64,000 nt of DNA from assembly GCA_030142905.1 (NCBI GenBank), contig JASJOG010000003.1, forward strand, positions 4,743,501-4,807,500. The letters run 5' to 3'. Origin of the DNA: Heliopora coerulea (lineage: Eukaryota > Cnidaria > Anthozoa > Scleralcyonacea > Helioporidae). The notes under the pieces are model-generated. The model worked only from the letters and a program-made list of their open reading frames with translations, did no database searches and was not told where the DNA came from. Both the position numbers and the translations under genes were made by a program. Each line of letters begins with the position of its first letter. The first letter of the stretch is position 1. Positions 12,301 through 21,400 of the stretch are shown here, piece by piece.

Positions 12301-15300
12301 TGATTTAAGAGAGGAGTTGAGTTTGCCGGAATTCAATAAGCTACTCATGTTGACCTTTTACAGATCCTGATTAAACGGCATAATGCAAGGAACATGAATT
12401 TACGCAATTTCTGTCTCATGTGATTTGACGTTGATCAAAATTCATCGAAAAGGTTTTCTTTAAATATTATAGAACTTCAAGAATGACTTAGGTATATCAT
12501 AACAATGCTCACACTTAACTTAGGTATCACATTTTACATTAGTTGTCGCTTTCTGCATTAAAAACATTGTTAAATTAAAACACACTAGCGTCGTTATACA
12601 TTCCTTCCTTACTGTCCGAAATTTGTGCGAAATGGAAAAATGTGCATCCGAATTAAAAAGTCCAAAAATTTTCGATGGAAAACTTTTCGCTCTTCGTCCT
12701 CGTCGTCGTCACTCTATGGTGAGAATGACTGGCTCTTTCAGTCCCATAATAATGGTGGTGATAAAGCATTGCCCCATGACAGGGAATACGATGATTGATG
12801 GTAGGATGATAATTATGGCAATATGTTGCTCAAAACTAATTCTTGAGGCATACACTTTAGGGCAGTTTGGGCAGGGGTATGTGCCAGGTTGTGGGTCTTG
12901 TTGGCGTGCTTTCCTGATCTGTCTCTGTTCGGCCAGATGGTGATGGCGATTTGCTTTGAAGGTTTGGATCCCCTTACTGACTGCACTTCTCCATTCACTT
13001 TTCTGTTTAGCCAACTCTTCCCATAAGCTGTGGTTTATCTGGGTGGCCTTCAGGTGGACTTTCAGGTTGTCTTTGTATCGCTTCCACAGTCCTCCGACTG
13101 ATCTTTAATCTTCTTTCAGCTGTCAGTCGAAGAGCTGTTCGGGAAGTCTGCAGTCAGGCATTCTTCGCAAGTTACCAAACCACCTAAGCTTGGCTTTGAT
13201 GATCATAGCCTCGATGGTTGTGGTCTCGACTTGGAGGACACGGGAGTTGGTGCAATAGTCCTTCCATGTGATGCCCAAGATGGAGCGGAGCATGCGCTGA
13301 TTAAATCTTTCAAGATCTTTCAGGTGGCGACTATAAGTACTCCAAGTCTAACAAGCGTATAGCAGCGTTGGTATCACTACTGCATCATAGACTTTCAGTT
13401 TAGTTCTTCGATGCAACTCACTTGAGTAAAAGACTTGCTCTGAGTTTCCGTTGCATGGACTATCGGACATTGCAATGGACTATCGGACATTGCAATGGAC
13501 TATCGGACACTCCGGTACTTGACGAGTCCGTCATTTGAAGCCTGTCTATCTGGCTTTGCTTTCATACGCCTCCTTAGCCGTTTTGAGGGTCCTAAATCTC
13601 TACTTCCGCCTAAATTGCCGTTGAGGACGTTTGCTCGTATCCATGAGCTGGGGCCTTGCGGGCACTATCAGCCCGAACCAGCAGAACCCTGGTCTCGTGT
13701 AGGCAGGGACAACACTCCCAGAAGTAGTAAACTTGCGATTACTACCCGCAACCTAATTTCGCTTTTAATGTATCCCTCATTAACCTGCAGACGGCCTGAC
13801 GCGAATACCTGAACATGTTAATGAAAGAGTGCTGTACTGAAACTAATACGACTGCATTTGACATCAAACTGGGTCATGTTAGATCTGACTCAGCTGCATT
13901 AGTTCAAATAGCAATGCCATAAACCCTACGTCTTCACGTGGGAAATGTTAGATAGAAAACGTTTGAGAAAATATGGAGATTGCGCAGCCAGGTTGAGACA
14001 TAATTAATTTTGAGACACGTTCTCTGACTAAAATTTATTAAATATACGAGCTTTCGACTACCTAACTGTAGTCTTCGACAGGCAAGAGTTAGGTAGTCGA
14101 AAGCTCGTATATTTAATAAATTTTAGTCAGAGAACGTGTCTCAAAATTAATTAGAAAACGTTTGCTTTATAACAGGTGCATCTACACCGAACGCGACCGA
14201 CGCGAGCGAATTTTTTAGAAACATGTCAATAACATATGAGCATCTACACCGGACTCAAGCGTCCAAATTTGATTGAGCAAGCGAAGCTAATCACATAGAA
14301 TGTGATTAGCGTCGTGACGAATTAGTGGATAAGAAGGTAGAACATTTTTCAAGTATTGAAAATTTGCAGCAACAAAAGCCGCTTAACATATGTTGAACAC
14401 GTCACAAAGAAACATTCCAAGCTACATGCCTGCCTATGATGGTATGCAGCTTACATCCCTTGCCATTAGAATCCAGTTTCCCTCTCAACTTGAGGGATTG
14501 TACACCTCTGACAATACATTACAATACATACAACAGAAAATAACTGACAACGGCCAGCTGACAACTTCAATAAGTATCAAATAAAACATTCTGAAAAAAC
14601 AGACATTTTGGAAAACTCACAATATGAGTCAAAACAAGATGAGTACATGTATATGAGACCGTAATATTTCAACTTTATTACAAAGTCATCATCAGACATC
14701 TTACAGTCTCATATATTCATCTTGTTTTGACTCATATCTTGAGTTGTTCAAGAAGTCTCTATTTTTTGGAATATGTTTTATTTCATACAGTAAATATTGA
14801 TTTTCAACTGAGCATACTGTGAAATAACAATCAAAAACACTGAACAAGACTGTGCAAAAACTGTAGTACATTTTGCAGTATCATTCTTGACATGCTAAAG
14901 AGGAATTACTTAAAGTTGTAGTAAACAAAATGTGTGGAGCTACTGACCAGTTTATCTACAAGGCCAATGAGAACTGGGATAATATGCAGGTACTACATGC
15001 AGTAAGGTGGTAATAAATGTGATAAACAGATACAGCCACATTATTTATACTGTATATTGCTGTGTTACATATGAACAATGAATCACAATGGAAGCATCAG
15101 GAACATGTTTTGAAAACACACAGATCATGTATTTTTGTATAATACTTTTGATCTCATTTTTACACTACACTATAAGGGTGTTATATGCAGTGGTAACATG
15201 ATCTAAGAAGTAGGCATGTACAATGAAGTTTTTTTTGGAGAGGGTTTAAGTTAAAAGATTCACCTATATAGATTTTCACTCAGTTCAGCTACTTTTTATT

Positions 15301-16987
15301 TTTCTGGTAGCAACACTGGCTTTACCTTTAACCACAAGGGTTGCCATACAATAGGGAGAAGGCTATTTCACTCTGACCGACATTGCATAAAAAATAAAAG
15401 TTGAAATGTTCTATTTAAAAGTAATCCAGGATTAACCTTTGTAAGAATTTGGATTAGGATTACATGTAGTATCAATAAAGTTGCTAAACTGTTAATACCC
15501 ATGTCAGTGTAAGGCCACAAAAACAACCTCTTCCACAAAGGCAATGAGTTACTATGTGTACAGTACCATATGGAACAAGTTCTGGGGATAAAAGAAAAAT
15601 CAGTCCTCTTCTATGTAATCTTTTTGAATGCTTAGTTAATATACTACACATAGAAGAGCAGTTATACCTATAAAAAGTTAAAAAAAAAAAAACATTGAAA
15701 AAAAGTTGATCCACCACCCAGAATTGAAATAAAAGTTTCAACTGCTACATGTACATTAAAAAAAAAGAAGGGCCATAGCCCTTCTTGGAATTGAAACATC
15801 ACCCCAGTTTTAAACAGTAGCAAACACTTGATCTACTTCTTCCATGAAAGTTTTAATTTTTAAATCTCAAATTCACATTTTTCAGTAATGGGTTGGACAC
15901 TAGTATACCTTATGGGACTTTACATGTTACTCCACTTTTCCACCCTACATGTAAGCTTATCCCATATGCTGAATGATACGTTATATCATAACCACTAATG
16001 CCTCACTTTATGTAATATTGCGTTATGATGCCTGCCTGATGTTTGATTAATGTTTCAGAGGCAGCTTAAACTGATTGATTCGGATGGAAAACATCAGAAT
16101 TGTTTAAAAAAGGTTTGTTTCAATATAACTACCTTTATCGTGCCGCAAGTCAATATGAAACAGCAAAGGCAAATATATTTCCAGCTACGTTTGGTAAATT
16201 GAAGGGCTGGATTCATTATGAGATGAACAATTTAAGTGAATTGCAGAGTTAGCATTATAGATACTATTCAAAGTTCCTCTTGGACCATTCAATAATGTAT
16301 GCCTCCAGAAGTGAGATGGTGGTGCAGTCTTTCGTTGATCCTCTGATTCTATTGTGACATAAAATCGCTCACGTCTAGCTGCGTGGACCAAAACGGGAAT
16401 CAATTTTAACAGGTATTTTCTTCGCACTTTGCAGCCAAAACCAAATGACAACTAGCATTCTAAGGGCAAAAACTCTTTCTTTGTTAATTTACCGGTGTAT
16501 TTCCATCGCATTTTTGGCGCTGAGTGGAGCATCTTCTCCAGTTAGTGCCAAGTTAAAAATAATTTGCTCTTATACACACTATTCATTCGTGCAATTGAAG
16601 GCCGGGCTGGACTTTGACCTTGAACATGACACAACCACAGTTCAAACCAAACAAGAATTGAAGTTAAAATAAATTGGAGACAGCTCTTATCTTGGAGCTT
16701 GTGAATTTTACAATCAAGAAAACTAAATTATTCAGGGAATGTACTCGTTTTTATCGAGTATGCAACGTTGGTGCACTAATATGTTCATTCAAGTGTAGGT
16801 AGAACCACAAATTTCTAAACAGATCAAGAAAAAGGAGTACGTATGCATGCAGTAATCAAAATCTTACCTTTATTGTATCTAATGGGTGACCTGCTGCTAC
16901 AAGACATACTCCACCGAAGCCGCCGGCGAGAAAGTTCTTCAAGGCAGATGAATTACCGGTAGTTTCGACTTTCTTCTGTTCGGTCAT
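280..16987 (-). CDS. SLC25A20: Mitochondrial carnitine/acylcarnitine carrier, partial (3' end outside window)
   Basis: This is a member of the mitochondrial carrier family, most like the carnitine/acylcarnitine translocase, which exchanges acylcarnitines for carnitine across the inner mitochondrial membrane for fatty-acid oxidation. Seven coding exons were assembled on the minus strand: 16987-16868, 11263-11171, 10293-10166, 8817-8727, 4091-3971, 1599-1527 and 320-280. All have AG/GT borders and phases that join without a stop, giving 222 codons of an expected ~300. Visible hallmarks are [10 protein letters not shown] near residue 19, the carrier signatures HPLDTIK (repeat 1) and TPGERIK (repeat 2), the closing motifs GLYKG and GIYKG, and GMYFMTYE in repeat 2. 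TPGERIK and the LAAGG start of repeat 3 favour the carnitine carrier over other SLC25 members. The remaining C-terminal exons lie left of position 1. The gene is divergent from the WDR97-like gene. Confidence 0.9.
321..1526. other. SLC25A20 intron, featureless
   Basis: AT-rich single-copy-looking sequence between exons 7 and 6. No gene or repeat was recognised. Confidence 0.6.
1527..1599 (-). CDS. SLC25A20: SLC25A20 exon 6
   Basis: This exon encodes [20 protein letters not shown] plus PEGKT, the fourth transmembrane segment region. The acceptor is TTTTAG and the donor is GTGAGT. Phase 1 in, phase 2 out. Confidence 0.9.
1600..3300. other. SLC25A20 intron, mostly featureless
   Basis: AT-rich intron between exons 6 and 5. 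The only notable stretch is C/A-rich low complexity at about 2056-2100. Confidence 0.6.
3322..3560 (-). repeat. tRNA-derived SINE, copy 1
   Basis: Read on the minus strand, AGCTCGACAGGTAGAGC (about 3410-3430) resembles a tRNA A box and GGTGCGACTTCAAATCC (about 3380-3396) a B box. The surrounding sequence (CACAATTAACCTACACTGC, TGACTCGAGCGGG, ATCCATGAGGATGGATG) recurs at 24.5 kb. The copies diverge slightly, so this is a SINE and not a working tRNA. Confidence 0.7.
3971..4091 (-). CDS. SLC25A20: SLC25A20 exon 5
   Basis: This exon encodes [20 protein letters not shown] then [10 protein letters not shown], the matrix loop and even helix of carrier repeat 2. Its upstream intron is a tandem array that begins within a few bases of the acceptor. 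It ends in phase 1. Confidence 0.92.
4092..4705. repeat. Degenerate ~100-bp tandem array beside SLC25A20 exon 5
   Basis: Units of roughly 100-110 bp repeat the words ACATCACAGTTACTA, AACGTCACGTACCCAAATAA, AAACCACCTTAATCTACG and GCATTGTATGTTA about five or six times. One more partial unit lies at 4985-5050. The array starts immediately at the exon 5 acceptor, so that acceptor is itself repeat-derived or was engulfed. Confidence 0.75.
5055..5190. repeat. Short-period minisatellite, left arm of an inverted pair
   Basis: Degenerate ~15-bp units of GACAAAAACCC / CCGCCGACAAAA type. The same motif in reverse complement lies at 6065-6185, so the two arrays face each other across about 0.9 kb. Read as protein it gives a DKNPADK-like pattern, but no gene is supported. 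Confidence 0.6.
6065..6190. repeat. Short-period minisatellite, right arm of the inverted pair
   Basis: TTTTTGTCGGCGGGG-like units, the reverse complement of the array at 5055-5190. It is followed by ACGTAACATTGCACCTTACG, which resembles the ~100-bp array at 4.1-4.7 kb. Confidence 0.6.
6896..7777. mobile_element. TIR transposon with TA target duplication (mariner/pogo-like)
   Basis: The terminal repeats match over about 25 bp: CAGTACTGCTTAGAAATAAC on the left, CAGTACTGCTCAGAAATAAC read from the right. TA flanks both ends (6894-6895, 7778-7779). TA duplication and CAG termini fit the Tc1/mariner-pogo group. Subterminal GCGGTCAYGTTGCAGTCGTA-like repeats fill 6935-7095. On the minus strand, 7290-7420 holds an open stretch containing [19 protein letters not shown] that I do not recognise. 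Confidence 0.7.
7780..8525. other. SLC25A20 intron, no feature recognised
   Basis: AT-rich sequence between the TIR element and the LINE fragment. Nothing can be supported. Confidence 0.55.
8530..8726 (-). pseudogene. Non-LTR retrotransposon reverse transcriptase fragment
   Basis: The minus-strand frame encodes [20 protein letters not shown], then [26 protein letters not shown] and FTVYMND are the finger-palm motifs of CR1/Jockey-type reverse transcriptase. It is 5'- and 3'-truncated and abuts SLC25A20 exon 4. Confidence 0.75.
8727..8817 (-). CDS. SLC25A20: SLC25A20 exon 4
   Basis: This exon encodes [20 protein letters not shown], the second carrier signature in a form typical of the carnitine carrier. 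The acceptor is TTACAG and the donor is GTGAGT. It joins exon 3 in phase 2 and leaves in phase 0. Confidence 0.92.
9826..10077 (-). pseudogene. Possible LINE reverse transcriptase fragment
   Basis: The minus-strand frame contains [20 protein letters not shown] then [10 protein letters not shown]. This resembles the post-YADD segment of CR1-like reverse transcriptases (NPxKTxLI ... LGK). The YADD motif itself is not seen. The similarity is weak. Confidence 0.4.
10166..10293 (-). CDS. SLC25A20: SLC25A20 exon 3
   Basis: This exon encodes [20 protein letters not shown], the end of carrier repeat 1, then the start of the hydrophobic helix before repeat 2. It starts in phase 0 and ends in phase 2 at a GTACCC donor. 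Confidence 0.9.
10385..10520. repeat. AT-rich low-complexity tract
   Basis: Degenerate ATACATAAATAA units run through this stretch of the intron between exons 3 and 2. No gene is present. Confidence 0.65.
11171..11263 (-). CDS. SLC25A20: SLC25A20 exon 2
   Basis: This exon has 31 codons in phase 0 on both sides. The acceptor is TTGCAG and the donor is a non-consensus GTTATA. It encodes [19 protein letters not shown], continuing directly from HPLDTIK in exon 1. Confidence 0.9.
11330..12085 (-). mobile_element. Penelope-like element remnant
   Basis: The segment holds a GIY-YIG endonuclease remnant (separate entry). It ends in the motif CTGACGAAGGGTCTTTGCTC then GAAAC, typical of Penelope-like termini as I recall them. 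A ~75-bp sequence (ATCACATGACTC, CAACTTTTTATC-like, TTTGTTTGT) occurs inverted at 11455-11530 and 12004-12085, framing the coding part. Confidence 0.65.
11713..11998 (-). pseudogene. GIY-YIG endonuclease domain of a Penelope-like element, frameshifted
   Basis: The minus-strand translation gives [20 protein letters not shown] then [10 protein letters not shown]. After one frameshift it continues [40 protein letters not shown] and [11 protein letters not shown] before a stop. LYIxETG, the spaced RxxEH and the C-terminal FKLGT-HPxGLNER pattern identify the nuclease carried by Penelope-like retroelements. The frameshift and missing reverse transcriptase make it dead. Confidence 0.78.
12700..13450 (-). 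pseudogene. LINE reverse transcriptase C-terminal region, broken by stops
   Basis: The minus-strand frames give [60 protein letters not shown] and [22 protein letters not shown]-terminal Cys/His finger ([20 protein letters not shown]) follows. This is the thumb and tail of a non-LTR reverse transcriptase common in marine invertebrates. At least three in-frame stops interrupt it. Confidence 0.8.
13452..13511. repeat. Three copies of a 20-bp unit
   Basis: GCAATGGACTATCGGACATT repeats about three times; the last copy diverges at its end. An open plus-strand frame downstream to 13810 was not recognised as a gene. Confidence 0.75.
13953..14164. mobile_element. Hairpin insertion H1 with 13-bp target duplication
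   Basis: TAGAAAACGTTTG flanks the insertion at 13953-13965 and 14152-14164. Inside is a ~35-nt lead (13966-14000), then 67-bp inverted arms at 14001-14067 and 14087-14153 around a 19-nt loop. I saw no mismatch in the arms. The arm carries GAGCTTTCGACTACCTAACT. No coding capacity. Likely a retroelement-derived foldback in SLC25A20 intron 1. Confidence 0.8.
14606..14771. mobile_element. Hairpin insertion H2
   Basis: TTTTGGAA flanks at 14606-14613 and 14764-14771. The arms ATGAGTCAAAACAAGATGAG and CATCTTGTTTTGACTCAT enclose a ~45-nt loop. Read on the minus strand, the loop contains CTGATGATGACTTTGTAATA, shared with a sequence at 23.96 kb. The short direct repeat is less certain than in H1. Confidence 0.65.
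14772..16860. other. SLC25A20 intron 1 remainder
   Basis: AT-rich intron with poly-A/poly-T tracts at about 15680 and 15762. Small open frames such as 16185-16451 have no recognised domain. Confidence 0.55.
16868..16987 (-). CDS. SLC25A20: SLC25A20 exon 1 (start codon)
   Basis: This exon has 40 codons. The ATG is the reverse complement of 16985-16987, and the donor is GTAAGA just below 16868. It encodes a short hydrophilic leader, then [13 protein letters not shown] and the first carrier signature HPLDTIK. It ends in phase 0. Confidence 0.9.
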
Positions 16988-18092
16988 CTTTACTGTTATG
17001 GTGATTGGAAAAAGATGCGGGTTCAGGCAAGGTTAAACGAGCACAAATGGTCAGCGGTGACACTGACTGTATACCATAACAATGAATATAACCTATACAG
17101 GCTTTACAGGCTACAGGCTATACTATATAAATGTATAGCTGGTCAAAGCAGGCAAAAGGGTATCGAGCTATGGATAGATGTATCGGGACAAAAGTGTCTC
17201 AAGCTAGGTGTATATGAACTATGAAATTTTTATCAGCTCAAAGAGGGGCGGGCCCTTTCAATAGGACGCTACTGCACTTTGTGTCCGTACGATTCGTATT
17301 GAAATTTAGCGAAAATTAAACGTCCCATTAACTGCATGCAAAATAAGGTAAGGCTTGACTATATTGCGTAAACATCGTTTCTTTGAAACAGCTTTTATTT
17401 GTCCATCCTGAAAAGTTTCTAACTTCACACAAATGTAAAGAGCATTTATTCGGTGAAAACAAATCAAGGGAGCTGTTGTAAATTTAGGGTTAATCTAAAT
17501 TAATCTTTTGTTGGGAGTTTGTACTGGATAAAATTGTCGTAATTTCTAATGCATGACATGACTGGAATCCACAACAGTATATCTTGACTTAACAACGCGT
17601 TCCTTTAAATTCAAGGGAAAACATGCAAATTTGTGTCCCGCGGCTAAGACCCCGTTCACACGATACTGGTACGAAATGAAACCGTAACAAAATTATTACG
17701 GTTAGGCCTTGCGTTCACACGGTACGGGTATGAAAAAGCATGAAACCGTAATGCTAACCGTAACGATTTGAAACCGTAATGTGAAACCGTAATGAAACTG
17801 TACCTCTACCGGTATCGTGTGAACAGGTTCGTACCGTGGTATTTTGATACCGGTGCAGTTTCGTACCGGTATCGTGTGAACAGGGTCTAAATTTCAGATT
17901 GTTTAGAATCTTTCAGTCTCCATGACAACGTATCGAACTGCTTAAACAAGTTTACTTGACCCCTCTTTTGAATGGTGAAAGGTAGAAACAACCGAAAGAA
18001 CAGTGAATGTGTTCAGCAAATGTGTTTTGTAATTTTTCATTTAACTTTCTTCAAAAACATAGGACGGCCAGCTGTCCGTAACAGTTAAAATA
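16988..18092. promoter_or_regulatory. Probable bidirectional promoter region between divergent start codons
   Basis: The two ATGs face away from each other with 1,105 bases between them. Both 5' UTRs and promoters must lie here unless there are distant noncoding first exons. No convincing core element was assigned. A MITE occupies 17648-17887. Confidence 0.5.
17648..17887. mobile_element. PIF/Harbinger-like MITE in the divergent promoter
   Basis: The terminal inverted repeats are near-identical for about 28 bp: GACCCCGTTCACACGATACT on the left against GACCCTGTTCACACGATACC from the right. TAA flanks both ends (17645-17647 and 17888-17890), the 3-bp duplication expected of Harbinger elements. 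The interior repeats GAAACCGTAA-like words. No coding capacity. Confidence 0.75.
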
Positions 18093-18497
18093 ATGGCAAG
18101 TTCAATGACGTCTTCAATTCAAAATCGGTCATATCTAGCGCCGGAGTCGACAAAACGTAAAGTCAGCTCACATTGGAAACTATTGAAGGCTTTAATCAAT
18201 TCAGAGAAAGAAGAAAATGCACAGAGACGGGAAGAGCAATGTTCACAGGTAGTCAGCCATGGCGTACACCATGTCGGCAAAATAAATACGGGAACGACTT
18301 TTGGGAAGCGACTGAAGTCTGTGGCGTTTAATCCTGCGTCAAATATTTATGCTACGATACTTGATGACGGAAAGATTACTCTTCTCTTTGCAAATGGTGA
18401 AAGTAAGAAAATTAAGTCAGACGAGTATTACGGAGGGATTATTTACGCTACGAAAACAAAGCAGTGCGTTTGCTGGAGCGATAGTGATAAACTAATG
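18093..18497 (+). CDS. WDR97: WDR97-like exon 1 (start codon)
   Basis: This exon has 135 codons from the ATG at 18093, ending in phase 0 before GTAATA. It encodes a Ser-rich start, the helix-like WKLLKALINSEKEENAQRRE, and the first WD-type strands (LKSVAFNPASNIYATILDDG). An in-frame TAG lies at 18060-18062. Confidence 0.85.
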
Positions 18498-21400
18498 GTA
18501 ATATATTACTTTGAAGCAATTATTGTTCGATGTGATTGTGCAGAAAATGCGTCAGTATCTTGCCGCTAGTTTAGTTAATTGTTGACTGTATTTTGGCAAT
18601 GTTGTTATTTCAATTTTTTTAGTTGATGAATGAGTCCTTCAAACCAATTAGTACATCTCAATCTGTGGCCGTAATTCACTGGTAGGTGGTGTCAGTACTT
18701 TTGAATGCTGCATAGTTATATTTTTACAGTAAACTGTAGTGTACACAACATTGAAACAATCAAAGAGGTTTTTGGAAACAGTTGACCCTGCTGTTGGTGA
18801 TGAGTTTTCAGCTATCCCTCTATACAAAATTTTGCTTTTGCTTATTTACTTAGACCAGGTTTAGTCTGGTTGGTTTAGTAATGATGATATATAACAATTT
18901 TAATTTGTATTATGATATTTATTACTTTTATTTACACTGTAGTGTTGTCTACAACAAAATAACACATGAAGTAATCACAGCAGGGGTTGGGAATATCACA
19001 GTAAGTATTTTTATCTTAAATTATAAACTAGCCCTAGTTAAGTGTCATTGTAATCAGGTATATAATTATATACAGTATGTCTACTGACCAAACATACCAG
19101 CCACATGAGATATCTTTGAGTTGTAACAAGAAACAGCTGAAGAAATGTTGAATATGATGACTGGACTATCCAGAGAAAGCCACAAGACTTTATTAAATTC
19201 TCTAATAATGTGTGTGTAATTCTGAAGTGGAGTATCCATTGAGAGAAATTTAAAGGTAGAGATAAAAATGAAATTCAGCTTTTTATTACAAGTAGTCTTC
19301 CATTACTTTCATGCCATCAAGCAGTCTCTAATTTGTTGCATGATTGCATAACCAATCTTTGTTTTTAGCTCTCACTTGGCCCTTCCACTGTCAGCTGTAG
19401 TTCTTTGCCTTATTTGTCTTCATTGTTTACCTGTACTGTAGTGTAGTTCCCACAATCCTAATTAATTGGTCCAAAACACCATCACTAGTGATGGTAAAGA
19501 AAGGGTAGTTGAACCTCTTTACAGGACAAATTTTGATCCATATTTGTTCAAATTGGCATTGGTCATTTGTTTCTTATATTTACCTTTCCTGGAACACAAA
19601 GAAAAGAATGAAGGATGGGCTTTACTGCAAGTCAGTTGGCTGTAAGACTTCACTACAAGTTGATAATCATATTAACAGGCCCAAGGTTTCCCAAGTACTT
19701 GCCTCTAATTCATCTTGAATCAAAATGTGAAAAGCTCATGCTCTACCAAAACTGAAATATGAAAAAAATCATATGTCAAGTGAAGGCTCTTTATCTGATA
19801 AAATAATTAAATAAAACATGAAGTAAAATTTAAACTACTGAACAGATGTAGGTGGAGCTTATTTATATTCAGAAAATCATGTGACTGTTAATAAGCCAGG
19901 GATGTTAAAGTTCCTTAGAAAAAAGGGATTAGTATAGGCAGTTCCAGATACCTTTCAATTAGTTCATTTGTAATTGATTAGTTTCAATTTCAAGTTCCTT
20001 GTATTGAAATTGGAATGATATCCAGTTGTATTTAAATTACTGCATGGAAAAAAAGTAACTTTTACCTCTATTTACAAGTTATGGCACTGATGATAACTTT
20101 GCCCCAAAACAACTTTGGTACAGAAATAGACAATTTGTCCAATTAGTGAAATTGTTTAAATATAATAAGTGTGCACATGCACACAGAAACTGGCCAGGAA
20201 ATTTACTCTCAAAAATCTTTATTCAATTTTAACAACTTGCTATAGGTATTACTAAAGCTTTTCATCATTTAAATGACAAGTTGGAAAATAAAATATTAAA
20301 TTAATAATTGATGTACAAATGATAAACTTGAGATAAGTAGACCATGCTGGCAAGCTACCAAATTCTTATGTCTTACAAGTTGTCACAACCAGCTAACCCT
20401 GATTGTAAACATCAGTGGCAGTTGATCAGTGTCTAACACATCTTATCACAAGTTGGTTTACAATCCTTACACAGTTTTCTATTTTTTTATATCATCTTGG
20501 ATTGGTGATGTGTGGTAGTGATCCTCTCACCAGATTCAATCAGCTTGGAAACTGAAACTCATGACCAATCAATGGTCAAACTCCACTGGAGATTTAAAAG
20601 ATACTGTAGCTTTGAAGAAAAGAATGTCTTTTCAATGATAAACATGTAGCAAAAGATGACATTTGAGTTGATCTGGGAAAGGATAATTTAAACGTTGTCC
20701 TCATTTGGAACCTCTGGAATGAGGTGTAAAGATGCTACCAGAATATCCATTACCACCATGTTCATCTCACTTTATAGACCTTTTTCATAATGGCAGCCTG
20801 TTTAAATATTCTTTTATATAGGTGTGCAGCTCAAATAGCCTTATAGCCTTTTCTGGGAGTAAAGATTCTTTTGAATTATAAACACCAGAATGAGGCCAGT
20901 CAGGCAAATTTACATGCTCATAAAAGAACATCTTTAAACAGCTGCCATGATCAAACTGGTCAATTACTACATGAACATGCCTATTGTAAGTTAAGGACAG
21001 TAGGTGGGGAACACAATTGGTGAGATGAACATTCCTGTAGAATCACGAAGGCTGTGTGTCACAACTACTTGTACTACTCCAGTCTGGTGAAGGTTAGGTC
21101 AAACTGTTCCCAAATTTAGCCATTGTTTGCCTCAGCATGTGCCCCAGATGTAGTAATTATGCCCACTGTGGTCCCCATTTGGATCTGCCACTGAAGGATT
21201 CTGCTTGACTTGAAGGCATTGTGAAAAATTGGGCTAAAAGTTCAACGATTACCAGCATTATTCAAGGTTGGGACGAAAAGTAGGATCACCTAGACAGTCC
21301 TTTTGAGAATCGATAAAACATCTGCTTAGAATTTCATGTAGTTGACATTAAATTGGGGGAAAAGAAGTTGGCATTCAGTTGTGATTATTGCTGGTGTGCA

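Noticed and set aside
12623..12943. 106-codon plus-strand ORF
   Set aside because: It is the antisense shadow of the LINE reverse transcriptase tail on the minus strand.
13515..13540. CTTGACGAGTCCGTCA, reminiscent of a hammerhead ribozyme core
   Set aside because: The CUGANGA box is not exact and the required GAAA after the stem is missing (TTTGAAG instead).
19001..19060. Read-through extension of exon 3 to a GTATAT donor
   Set aside because: The consensus GTAAGT at 19001 is preferred, and the extension adds a Cys-rich stretch unlike a WD strand.
20822..20862. Possible missing WDR97-like exon (VCSSNSLIAFSG)
   Set aside because: It lies inside a MITE, lacks the expected strand pattern and has a weak donor.
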